A model generated the notes under the pieces. It did no database searches and was not told where the DNA came from. It was given only the letters and a program-made list of their open reading frames with translations. DNA of 64,000 nt. Source: Deltaproteobacteria bacterium. GTDB lineage: Bacteria; Lernaellota; Lernaellaia; JACKCT01. The stretch is from assembly GCA_027493875.1 (NCBI GenBank), contig JAOSJX010000023.1, forward strand, positions 558,001 to 622,000, in the 5' to 3' direction. Below are positions 29,616 through 37,961 of this stretch, piece after piece. Positions within the stretch are counted from its first letter, which is position 1, and each line of letters opens with the position of its first letter. Made by a program: the position numbers and the translations under genes.

Positions 29616-30458
29616 GTTTTTGGAAGGAAAAGGCGACGGTCGTCTCCAAGCGGATGTTCCCGCCGGATTACGTCCGGCTGATCGTGCGGTGCGCCGAAAC
29701 GGCGCGGGCCGCGACGCCGGGCCAATTCGTCAATATCCTCGCCGACGAAAAATACTTTCCTTATCTGCGCCGCCCCATCGGGATTGAAGACGCCTGGCCT
29801 GAGCGCGGCGAAATCTCGCTGCTCATCAAGATCGTCGGCCCCGGCACGCGGCGGATGGAAGAATTCGCCGAGGGAGAAAAGGTGGATCTCATCGGTCCGC
29901 TCGGCCACGGATTCGCGCTCGACGGCCTTGCGCCGACGACGATTCTCGTCGGCGGAGGAACAGGGATCGCCCCTTTTCTCCACCTTGCGCACGAGGCGCA
30001 TGACAAGCGGCCCGACGCCCGGTTGATTCTGCTCTATGGCGGACGGTCGAAAAAAGACATCGTGACCATCGACGATTTCGACGGGCTGGTCGAGCGCGCG
30101 GAAGCCACGACCGAGGACGGAACGTTCGGGACGCGCGGGCTGATTACCGTTTTGCTCGAAAAGGAAATCGATGGGAAAAACCCGAGCGACACCCTCGTCC
30201 TCGCGTGCGGACCGATCGGAATGATGCGCGCGGCATCGCGTCTCGCGGCCGACAACGGCATCCGCTGCCTCGTCTCGCTGGAGACCGTGATGGGATGCGG
30301 CGTCCGGATCGTGCCTGGGATGCGTAGCCCAGGTGCGCGACGAAAGCGCCGACTACGGAGCGGACAATCCGCTGACGGGCAAGGTCAAGTATTTGCGCGT
30401 ATGCACAGAGGGACCCGTTTTCGACGCGAGCCGCCTGACGTGGGAGGGATTGGGATGA
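29612..30458 (+). CDS. pyrK: Dihydroorotate dehydrogenase electron-transfer subunit PyrK, one frameshift
   Basis: PyrK carries FAD and a 2Fe-2S cluster and passes electrons from class 1B PyrD to NAD. FAD and NAD domains are visible (LRRPIGIEDAW, LIGPLGHGFAL, VGGGTGIAPFLHLA, LACGPIGMMRA). One extra base near 30304 breaks the frame; without it the cluster region reads METVMGCGVGSCLGCVAQ in effect (the start is ETVMGCGV), with a fourth Cys in LRVCTEGPVFDAS, and the stop falls at 30456-30458. That overlaps the pyrD ATG (30455) by four bases. All four cluster cysteines are then present. Confidence 0.88.
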
Positions 30459-31403
30459 GCGCCGACCTCCGCGTTGCCATCGGCGAATTCGAATTGAAAA
30501 ACCCCGTCACGGCGGCGTCGGGAACCTTCGCCTACGGCGTGGAATACGAAAAATTTTTCGACCTCTCCGCAATCGGCGGCATCTTCACGAAGGGCCTCTC
30601 GCCGCTGCCGATCCCCGGCAATCTCCCGCCGCGCCTGCAGGAAACGGCGTCCGGGCTGCTCAACTCCATCGGCCTGCAAAATATCGGCGCGGACGCGTTC
30701 TGCCGCGACAAGCTCCCCCGCCTGCGCGAACTCGGCGCGACGGTTTTCGCCAACGTCTTCGGAAAAACGATCGACGAATACGTGGCGGTGGTCGACCGTT
30801 TGGACGGCGAAGAAGGCGTGGCCGGTTACGAGCTGAATCTCTCCTGCCCCAACGTCAAGGAAGGCGGCATCGGCTTTGGGACGAAGCCCGACCTCGTGAC
30901 GCGCGTGACGCGCGCCGTCCGCGACCGGACGGACAAGGTCCTCATCGTGAAGCTCTCGCCGAACGTCACCGACATCGTCGCCATCGCCCGCGCCTCGAAG
31001 GAAGGCGGCGCGGACGCGGTGAGCGCGATCAACACGCTGCTCGGTATGGCGGTGGATCTCAAGAAGCGCCGTCCGATCCTCGGCAACCGCATGGGCGGGC
31101 TGTCGGGTCCGGCGATCAAACCGGTCGCCTTGCGCATGGTGTGGGAAGTGGCGTCGCAGGCGGATATTCCCGTCGTCGGCATCGGCGGAATCTCCAACGA
31201 GACGGACGCGCTGGAATTTCTGATGGCCGGCGCCTGCGCGATTCAGGTCGGCTCGGAGAATTTCCGCGATCCGGCGGCGACGGTCCGTATCCTCGACGGT
31301 ATCCGAGCGTGGCTTGATGCCGAGGGGGATTTCGAGCGTCCGCGATATTATCGGAACGCTCGACATGACGCCGCGCACGACACCCGCCCCTTACACGTCG
31401 TAG
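30455..31403 (+). CDS. pyrD: Dihydroorotate dehydrogenase, class 1B catalytic subunit, one frameshift
   Basis: PyrD oxidises dihydroorotate to orotate in pyrimidine synthesis. The ATG at 30455 gives MSADLRVAIGEFELKNPVTA. FMN and substrate motifs are complete: AASGTFAYGVEY, LLNSIGLQN, VAGYELNLSCPNVKEGG with the catalytic Cys, KLSPNVTDI, GGLSGPAIKPVALRMVWEV and VGIGGISNETDALEFLMAGA. A frameshift in the G run near 31325 is needed to reach SSVRDIIGTLDM and the stop at 31401-31403. The dedicated PyrK partner places it in class 1B. Its end overlaps the converging sulfotransferase by 13 bases. Confidence 0.92.
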
Positions 31404-32488
31404 GTGTCGTACACGAACGCGAGGTCGCGGCGGATTCGCTCTTCGGTCAGTCCGAACTTTTCGAGGGAGTATTGATTGGCGCTTTGGCGGGTACGCTGAA
31501 CATCGCTTTGTTCCCCGACTTTTTCCCAGAACGCAGGCGGTGGTGAGATTTCGAGAAACTCCACGAGCTCCCGCATGAGATTTTCGAGATCGCCGGTCAA
31601 CCGGCGGTAAGGGACGATCCGTAGCCGGTCACCCGGGATCGCGCCGCGCGCGTGCACCTCGTGAAACGCCCGAAAGAGATGGCAGGACGCCTGATAAAGA
31701 TTCTCCAGATAGCGCGCGCGGGTTTCGGCGGGCGCGGTTCGGAACATGTCGTACGCGTTCTCCAATACACCGGTGAGTAAAGACATTCCGGAGGGAATCG
31801 TTTCCACCGGATCGCGGACGCAGTAGAGAAGACGGCTGTCGGGATAGCGGGAGAGCAGCGTCTCGACACGCATGGTCATGGTACTGGACTTAACGAGAGG
31901 CCGCGCTTTCTTCTGGAAAACGTTTCGCCGCCAGCAGCCTTCGAAAAAGCGGAAGTATTTTTCCGTGACGTCCGGCGCCTCATCGCGGGGCGCGAAGTAG
32001 CGGCGGCAAAGCGGGCTGTCCCAGGTATCCTCCCACGCCCAGAAATAAGACCATAGGAATCCGCCGTCGACGGAATGGAAGAAGTGCATCGCGTCGTCTG
32101 TTTCCACGTCGCGCAGGCTCGTCTCGTGCGCTTCGCCGCCGTGGTAGCGCGCCGGGGACAGCGGCGCGAACCGGTCGATCGCCCCGCCAAGAAGGCGACG
32201 CGCCGTCAAGGCCGGAAACAACATCTCCCAGAGACGGAATGCGCAGAGTTCCTCGGTATTCAGCAGGAAACGGTGGAGGAAGGTCGTGCCGCTTCGGGGA
32301 TTGCCGAGGATGAACACGGGACGGTCAAGCGCCTGGTGACGGAAGCCCGGCGTGACAACATGGTCCAGGGCGCGCGTCGACGCGCTGAAAAGGTGATGCA
32401 ACTGAATCAGCCCGAAGGTCGCGAGCGGCCGGACCCGAAAACCGAAATTCCTCAGGATGATGCGGTAGAGTTTCAGATACTTGATCAT
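31391..32488 (-). CDS. PAPS-dependent sulfotransferase family protein
   Basis: This intact 365-residue enzyme should transfer sulfate from PAPS to a small acceptor. The 5'-phosphosulfate loop is FILGNPRSGTTFLHRFLL, and the 3'-phosphate region is LLYCVRDPVETIPSGMSLL with the conserved Arg and Ser. The start is put at 32488 because that ATG overlaps the stop of the upstream ketosynthase gene (ATGA); a GTG at 32503 is also possible. The Trp-rich middle (FLWSYFWAWEDTWDSP) suggests a hydrophobic acceptor. The operon with cysC (PAPS supply) and a ketosynthase III points to sulfation of a lipid or polyketide-like product. Confidence 0.85.
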   Translation of the reverse strand: MIKYLKLYRIILRNFGFRVRPLATFGLIQLHHLFSASTRALDHVVTPGFRHQALDRPVFILGNPRSGTTFLHRFLLNTEELCAFRLWEMLFPALTARRLLGGAIDRFAPLSPARYHGGEAHETSLRDVETDDAMHFFHSVDGGFLWSYFWAWEDTWDSPLCRRYFAPRDEAPDVTEKYFRFFEGCWRRNVFQKKARPLVKSSTMTMRVETLLSRYPDSRLLYCVRDPVETIPSGMSLLTGVLENAYDMFRTAPAETRARYLENLYQASCHLFRAFHEVHARGAIPGDRLRIVPYRRLTGDLENLMRELVEFLEISPPPAFWEKVGEQSDVQRTRQSANQYSLEKFGLTEERIRRDLAFVYDTYDV

Positions 32489-33516
32489 TCCCCGGACTCC
32501 CACCGCGCGACGAGCGAGACCATACTGAAGCCCGCCGCCGCGCTCGACAGAAACAGGCGATCGCCGTTTTCGATCCCGCCGGCCCGCAGGCGTTCATTCA
32601 TGGCGAGCGCCACGGTCGTACTGGACGCGTTGGCGTAGAGGTGATGAACCAGAACCGCCCGGTCCGGCGAGACGCCGAGCATTTCCATGACTTGCTCGAC
32701 CATCGATTCGCTCGGCTGATGAAGCAGATAGTGGTCCACGTCGTTCGGCGTCCACCCGATCTCGCCCAGCACTTTTACGACGCGAGGCGGCACATGTTCG
32801 TGGAGTCGAAACAGGGCGGCCGTATCGGAGGAGAAGGTTCCGCCGACCGGCGCCGTGCAAAGCGGCCAGTGCGCCGGCAAGGAGTAGTTGTCGGCGGCGA
32901 GCAATCGCGCTCCGCCGGCCGCCGGCCGGCGCCGCTGCACAAGAAACGCCGCGGCGGCGTTTCCGATGGTCAGCCCGGCGGACTTCGTCGCCAACTCGTC
33001 CAACGACTGGATATCGTAATCGAGAAATCCACGGGTGAGTTCCGCGGAACAGACGACGGCATTTTGATAATCCTCGTGCAGCGTCATGGACGCCGCGGCC
33101 ACGCGAATCCCTTCCAACAATCCGACGCAGGCGCTGGTGACGTCGAACGCGTGCAGCGCGGAGGCGCCGAGCCGGGCCGCCACTTCCATTGCCGTCGCGG
33201 GCTCGAAGTACTCCCGCGCGATTCCGGCATAAATGAGCAGGTCGATTTTACCGGCGTCCAGGTTCTCCGCCGCGATCGCCGCCGCGGCCGCCCGCGCCGC
33301 GTATTCACCGACGCTCGCGTCGGACCGTTCGTCGAGATACCGCACCTTCGTACGGCAGCGCCGGAAGACATAGCGAATGGCCGTTTGGATGCGGACCCAT
33401 TCCTCCGGCGACCCGCGAAACGACCGCTTCACGCGATCGATGGTTTCGTCGTTGTCCACCGCGGATTCCGGGAGCACGACCGCGGGACGGGAAAGGTAGA
33501 GTTCAGGCCACGCCAT
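32485..33516 (-). CDS. 3-oxoacyl-ACP synthase III-like ketosynthase
   Basis: This is a thiolase-fold condensing enzyme that joins an acyl-CoA or acyl-ACP starter to an extender. The Cys-His-Asn triad is present: FDVTSACVGLLEG, YLLHQPSESMVE and LYANASSTTVAL. The start at 33516 (MAWPELYLSRPAVVLPES) is favoured because it overlaps the corrected stop of cysC (TGATG). Length is 344 residues, normal for the family. The sequence differs from housekeeping FabH in the HQPSE and SACVGL segments and is not accompanied by other fab genes. A role in making the acceptor for the neighbouring sulfotransferase is an inference from synteny. Confidence 0.82.
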   Translation of the reverse strand: MAWPELYLSRPAVVLPESAVDNDETIDRVKRSFRGSPEEWVRIQTAIRYVFRRCRTKVRYLDERSDASVGEYAARAAAAAIAAENLDAGKIDLLIYAGIAREYFEPATAMEVAARLGASALHAFDVTSACVGLLEGIRVAAASMTLHEDYQNAVVCSAELTRGFLDYDIQSLDELATKSAGLTIGNAAAAFLVQRRRPAAGGARLLAADNYSLPAHWPLCTAPVGGTFSSDTAALFRLHEHVPPRVVKVLGEIGWTPNDVDHYLLHQPSESMVEQVMEMLGVSPDRAVLVHHLYANASSTTVALAMNERLRAGGIENGDRLFLSSAAAGFSMVSLVARWESGE

Positions 33517-34054
33517 CAGCCGGCCGCCGCCGCGAGGACGGCATCGACGATCGACGCCGCGCAATCATCGACCCCCGCCGATCCGTCCGCAGATGAAGAT
33601 CGGGGCGGTTCGGCGGTTCATACGGGCCGGTCACGCCGGTGAACGACGGGATATCCCCTCGGCTGGCCTTTTCATAATGACCTTTGGGATCGCGGCTCCG
33701 GCAAATATCCACGGGGCAGTCCACATACGCTTCGATAAACGGCGCACCGCGCATCATGGATCGGGCGGCGTCGCGGTCCCGCTTGTACGGAGAGACCAGC
33801 GCGCACACGACGACCAAACCTTGGGAAGACAATAACCGCGCCGTCTCCGCCGCGCGCCGGACATTCTCGGCCCGGTCCTCCGGCGAAAAACCGAGATCGG
33901 AGCACGGTCCGGCCCGCATCTCGTCGCCGTCGAGAATCACGCAGACGATGTTACGCTCCGCCAGCAAGTCTCGCGCCCGCTCAGCCAGGGTGGACTTTCC
34001 CGAAGCAGGTAAGCCCGTAAGCCAGACGACGATCCCCGTAGCGGAATTTTTCAA
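33516..34054 (-). CDS. cysC: Adenylylsulfate kinase (APS kinase), C-terminal frameshift
   Basis: APS kinase phosphorylates adenylylsulfate to PAPS, the sulfate donor. A P-loop (WLTGLPASGKSTLA) follows the TTG start at 34054, then VILDGDEMRAG, GFSPEDRAENVRRAAETA and a sulfate-binding region around ALVSPYKRDRDAARSM. Close to the end a missing base near 33585 shifts the frame; restored, the tail reads DLHLRTDGSAGVDD and ends with a TGA at 33516-33518 that overlaps the ketosynthase ATG. No ATP sulfurylase gene (cysD, cysN or sat) is in the window, so APS must come from elsewhere in the genome. Confidence 0.9.
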
Positions 34055-34192
34055 ACGGAACGCCCCGGAGAATGAGAATAAATATTACCTTTTCTTGGCT
34101 TCTAAAACGAGACCGACTGGTTTATTCAAAGGGATCAGGACATCGAACCGCAACTCTGGTAAACTAAAGCGTTATTTTTTCGAGGAGTTCGG

Positions 34193-34534
34193 ATGCACGT
34201 ATTGCCCTACAAGGATGTCCCGGAAAATAAGGTCGAGCGGGACGACGTCAAGGACGTCACAATGCGCGTTGCGGCGGGCCCCGATCAAGGCGCGCCGAAT
34301 TTTACGATGCGCGTTTTCACGGTGCGTCCCGGCGGTCACACGCCCCATCATCACCACCCCTACGAGCATGAAATCTTTTTTCACGCCGGCCGCGGCGAGG
34401 TTGAATACGAGGGTGAGGTTCGCCCGGTATCGGCGGGGCACGTCGCGTACGTGGCCCCCGATGCGGTTCACCAAATCCGCAACACCGGGTCCGAGGATCT
34501 CGTTTTTATCTGCGTCGTGCCGAACGGAATCTGA
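34193..34534 (+). CDS. Single-domain cupin protein
   Basis: This small intact 113-residue protein has one conserved cupin barrel. The metal motif is HTPHHHHPYEHEIFF, giving HxHxxxxE plus extra histidines, and the second motif is APDAVHQIRNTGSEDL. A strong ribosome site (GAGGAG) precedes the ATG. Such cupins bind one divalent metal and serve as sugar isomerases, dioxygenases or small-molecule binders, and the sequence does not distinguish these. It may be co-transcribed with the ceramidase-like lipoprotein 30 bases downstream. Confidence 0.85.
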   Translation: MHVLPYKDVPENKVERDDVKDVTMRVAAGPDQGAPNFTMRVFTVRPGGHTPHHHHPYEHEIFFHAGRGEVEYEGEVRPVSAGHVAYVAPDAVHQIRNTGSEDLVFICVVPNGI

Positions 34535-34563
34535 AGCGCCGCGATTTTCGGGAGGGTACCCGC

Positions 34564-35997
34564 ATGCCACGTCAACGTTTCGCGATCATGCTCACGGTCC
34601 TGCTGGCCGCGTTCGCCGCGACGGCGGCCTGCTCGTGCGGCGACGATGACGACGACGACGGTAACGGCGTCGCGTCCCCGAATCCGGACGACGACATCGA
34701 CGATGATGCGATTGACGACGATGCCGACGACGATGCGTTCGAGCCCCGGTTCTTTGCGGGCGCCGCGCGTGTCGATACGTCTCCGCCGTCCGACTGGCCG
34801 CTCATGATGGGCGGCTACGGCCTGAATTTCATTTCACAGTCCTTCGCCCGTTGGTCCACCGGCGTGCACGACCCGATCTACGCGACGGCGCTGGCGCTTC
34901 AGAACACCGGTGAAGAGCCGGTCATTCTGATTCACCTCGATCTGGTCGGCATGATCACCACGGACATCGTACGCGTCCAGGCGGGCGTCGCGGACGCTCT
35001 CGACATCCTCCCGGAACGGATCGTTCTCGCGTCGAGCCACACGCATCACAGCCCGGACAGCGTGGGCATCTGGGGTGTTCTGCTGCCCCCGGTATCCGGC
35101 CGCGACGAAGCTTACATGGATCTCATCGTTGAGCGCGCCATCGAAGCGGGGATCGCCGCTTACGACAGCCTGCGTCCCGCGCGTCTGTTCGTGGCCACGG
35201 GCTCCGAACCCGCGATGCATTACAATTCGAACGAAGTTCCGATTCTTAATCCCAGCACCCTGATCGACGATGCAATGACCTTCCTCGTCGCGCGCGACGC
35301 GGACGGCGCTCCGATCGCGACGCTCATGAACTGGGGGTGCCACCCGATGGTGATGGGACCGCAAAACACTGAAATCTCGTCGGACTTTCTCGGCCCCTAC
35401 TACCGCCTGATGGACGAGGAGATCGGCGGCGTCAACATGTTCGTGAACGGCCCGCTCGGCGCCAGCATTCACCCCATCAATCCGTACGATCCGTTCGACT
35501 ACACCGGTCGGGATTGGGGCACTTGGGAGGACGTCGAGAATTTCGGCCGCGTTCTCGCCGACGACGCGCAGGCCCTCGCGGCGGGCGCCGTTCCCGTGCG
35601 CGATACGGCGATCGACCTATTCTCCGGCGTTTTCGAATCGCGGAACGACAACTTGTTTTTCGCCCTGGCCGGCGCGCTGGAGTTGATCCCGCGCGACATT
35701 CCAAACTGGGGCGACGTCGGCGAGACGACGCTGACGACCTTCACGCTCGGGCCGGACATCCGATTCGCCACCGCGCCGGGAGAGCTCGTTCCGGATCTCG
35801 GGTTGGCGATGCGCGCGATCATCGGCGGGCGTCACCAGTTCATTATCAACTTGGGCATGGACTGGGTCGGCTACATCATGACGCCGCAGCAATACCGGAA
35901 CGTCGTTTACATCTACAATGATTTGCTGTCGCCGGGACCCAACGCCGGCGTCGATCTCATCGCGGCCTACGAGCAGATTTACGGCGTCGACGAATAG
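34564..35997 (+). CDS. Neutral-ceramidase-like lipoprotein with Asp-rich tether
   Basis: The signal peptide ends at the ACSC lipobox near residue 23. An Asp-rich linker of about 35 residues (DDDDDDGNG, DDDIDDDAIDDD) tethers the domain. Zinc-binding features of the neutral ceramidase N-terminal fold are present: LASSHTHHSPDSVG (HxH) and LMNWGCHPMVMG. At the place of the family GDVSPN nucleophile the sequence reads NGPLGASIHPINP, so the active serine region is altered. Length is 477 residues, shorter than full ceramidase because the C-terminal Ig-like domain is absent. It is probably a surface amidase or esterase, with its substrate unclear. Confidence 0.72.
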   Translation: MPRQRFAIMLTVLLAAFAATAACSCGDDDDDDGNGVASPNPDDDIDDDAIDDDADDDAFEPRFFAGAARVDTSPPSDWPLMMGGYGLNFISQSFARWSTGVHDPIYATALALQNTGEEPVILIHLDLVGMITTDIVRVQAGVADALDILPERIVLASSHTHHSPDSVGIWGVLLPPVSGRDEAYMDLIVERAIEAGIAAYDSLRPARLFVATGSEPAMHYNSNEVPILNPSTLIDDAMTFLVARDADGAPIATLMNWGCHPMVMGPQNTEISSDFLGPYYRLMDEEIGGVNMFVNGPLGASIHPINPYDPFDYTGRDWGTWEDVENFGRVLADDAQALAAGAVPVRDTAIDLFSGVFESRNDNLFFALAGALELIPRDIPNWGDVGETTLTTFTLGPDIRFATAPGELVPDLGLAMRAIIGGRHQFIINLGMDWVGYIMTPQQYRNVVYIYNDLLSPGPNAGVDLIAAYEQIYGVDE

Positions 35998-36001
35998 CGG
36001 A

Positions 36002-36703
36002 TCACGAATCGGCGGCGGCGAGGAAACCGTTGACGAACTGTTCGCACGCGCGGCGCATCCACGGCTCGTGCGCTTCGAAGACGTGAAGCATGGTGTCGGC
36101 GCTTTCGATCCCCGCGGCTTTGAGATCCTCCGGATAGTGCTCGATAAAGCGGTCGACCATCTCCCGCGTCACTTCCAGATGAAACTGCAGCGCGTAAGCT
36201 CTTTTGCCGACGGCGAACGCCTGGTTCGGCGAAACGATGCCGCGGGCGAGGCGCCGGGCGTTCTTGGGCATATCGAAAGTATCTCCATGCCATTGAAAAA
36301 CGACGAACTCGTGCTGAAAGTCCTGAAACGCGGGGTCCTTGGAGCCTAAATCCGTCAGCGTGACCGGCAGACACCCGATCTCGCGCGTTCTCGACGGGTA
36401 GACGTTGGCGCCCAGGGCGGCGGCCATCACTTGCGCGCCGAGGCAAATGCCGAGCACCGGCATGTTGCGTTCGACGGCGGTTTTGACGAGATTGATTTCG
36501 TCGGAGATCCAAGGATGCAAGCGGCGGTCTTGAACCGCCATCGGACCGCCCATGACGATCACACCATCGCGGTCGCCGAGATCCGAGGGGACCGCCTCGC
36601 CTTCGAACGGGCGAATCGTTTTCCATTTCACACCGTTTTTCTCGAGAAGCGGCCCGATTCGCCCAAGGTCCTCAAAATCGGCATTCTGCAAAACGTAGTA
36701 CAT
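36002..36703 (-). CDS. Class I glutamine amidotransferase (GMP synthase-like)
   Basis: This intact 233-residue stand-alone amidotransferase releases ammonia from glutamine or acts on a related gamma-glutamyl bond. The nucleophile elbow is VLGICLGAQVMAAALG with the catalytic Cys, and the His-Glu pair is in YALQFHLEVTREM. VIVMGGPMAVQD is the oxyanion-side loop. There is no synthetase domain. Similar proteins are annotated as GMP synthase-like or gamma-glutamyl-peptide hydrolases. It converges on the ceramidase-like gene with 4 bases between stops. Confidence 0.85.
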   Translation of the reverse strand: MYYVLQNADFEDLGRIGPLLEKNGVKWKTIRPFEGEAVPSDLGDRDGVIVMGGPMAVQDRRLHPWISDEINLVKTAVERNMPVLGICLGAQVMAAALGANVYPSRTREIGCLPVTLTDLGSKDPAFQDFQHEFVVFQWHGDTFDMPKNARRLARGIVSPNQAFAVGKRAYALQFHLEVTREMVDRFIEHYPEDLKAAGIESADTMLHVFEAHEPWMRRACEQFVNGFLAAADS

Positions 36704-36871
36704 TTTTTTCTTCCTTCAAAACGTGCCGGTTCAAGTATAGGTCATCGACACGAAACGGCAAGAAAAAAAGGCGCCTCCCGTGTTTTGCGAGGATTTCGAC
36801 CGGTAGCGGCCCCCCGCCGATTTTGCTAGACTCCGCGCGCGCTGGCGCTCCCCCTATTTACACGGCGACTC

Positions 36872-37961
36872 GATGAGCGACTCCCCGAAGAAAAAAACAT
36901 CCGCCCTTTGGTCCCTGGCGGTCATCGTGCTCGTTTTTTCTGGCCGCCGGGCTCGCCGCCGCGCTGTTCGGTAAAGAATTTCTCCTCGGCAAACTATTTA
37001 AAAACCGCGCAATCCGTTAATCGAAGAAATGGTCAAGATGCGAAAACTGGAGTTTCCGGCGATCCCCTCGGACCGTCGGGAGGCTTTCGATATCAGCGTC
37101 CTTCATCCCGAGGCGTCGAAAGAGTGGTGGTACATCAACGCGCATCTTCTGGACGACGATTACAACCTCTATGCGCTCATGATCGCGATGCTCAAGGACG
37201 GCCGTCTGTACGGCATCGTCTCCGACGTGAAGCATAAGGAAAAAGCCATTATCGCCATGCCGCAGGTGGCGGTCGCGCACGATCCGGACGCCCGCCGCTT
37301 CGCGGCGGGGGCGGCCAATCTTTATCAGCCCGATCCGGCGTTTTTCTGCTACGACTTCGAGATCGAACGCGACAATCTCATGCTCGACCTTGAAATGTGC
37401 GCCAACAAGGCGCCGCTCGCCGTCAACGGCGACGGGCGGATCACGATGGGCCTGGGCGGCACGAGCCGCTACTACAGCCTGACGAACGCGTCCGTCCGCG
37501 GCGAAGGGCGCCTCAATACCGTGACGACTAAATTCCGCGGGCGGGCATGGATCGACCGGCAGTGGGGCGATTGGGCGGACTCCGATTTCGACCGCTGGGA
37601 CTGGTTTTCCATCCAACTCGAAGGCGATACGGAAATCATGTTCTTCGTCTTCTGGAAGGACGGACGCATCGTCCGCAAGTTGGGCGACGTTTATCTCCCG
37701 AACGGGCAAACACGCCACGGCGTCGAATTCACCGTAAGCACCACCGCCACGTGGCTCTCGCCGGAAACCGGGATGAGTTGGGAAACGGGTTGGACCATCC
37801 GCGTTCCGGAATTCGACGCGTTTCTGACCGTGCTGGCCGATTTCGAGGACCAGGAGGTGGACAAGGTCCTTTGGGAAGGCGGCACGAAGGTGAAAGGCCG
37901 CTGGCAGGGCCGCGAAATTATCGGGCGCGGCTTTTTCGAGGCGCGTCAGCGGAACTGGTAA
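36872..37961 (+). CDS. Membrane-anchored CrtC/AttH-like lipocalin protein, frameshifted 5' end
   Basis: The ATG at 36872 starts [20 protein letters not shown], a membrane anchor. A base too many in the T run near 36937 and one too few in the A run near 37003 must be fixed to join it to [20 protein letters not shown]. The periplasmic domain has the family mark [36 protein letters not shown] and [11 protein letters not shown] at the end. The CrtC/AttH fold includes carotenoid 1,2-hydratases, but no carotenoid gene is nearby, and many relatives have unknown roles. It runs 44 bases into the tail of clpB on the other strand. Confidence 0.75.
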
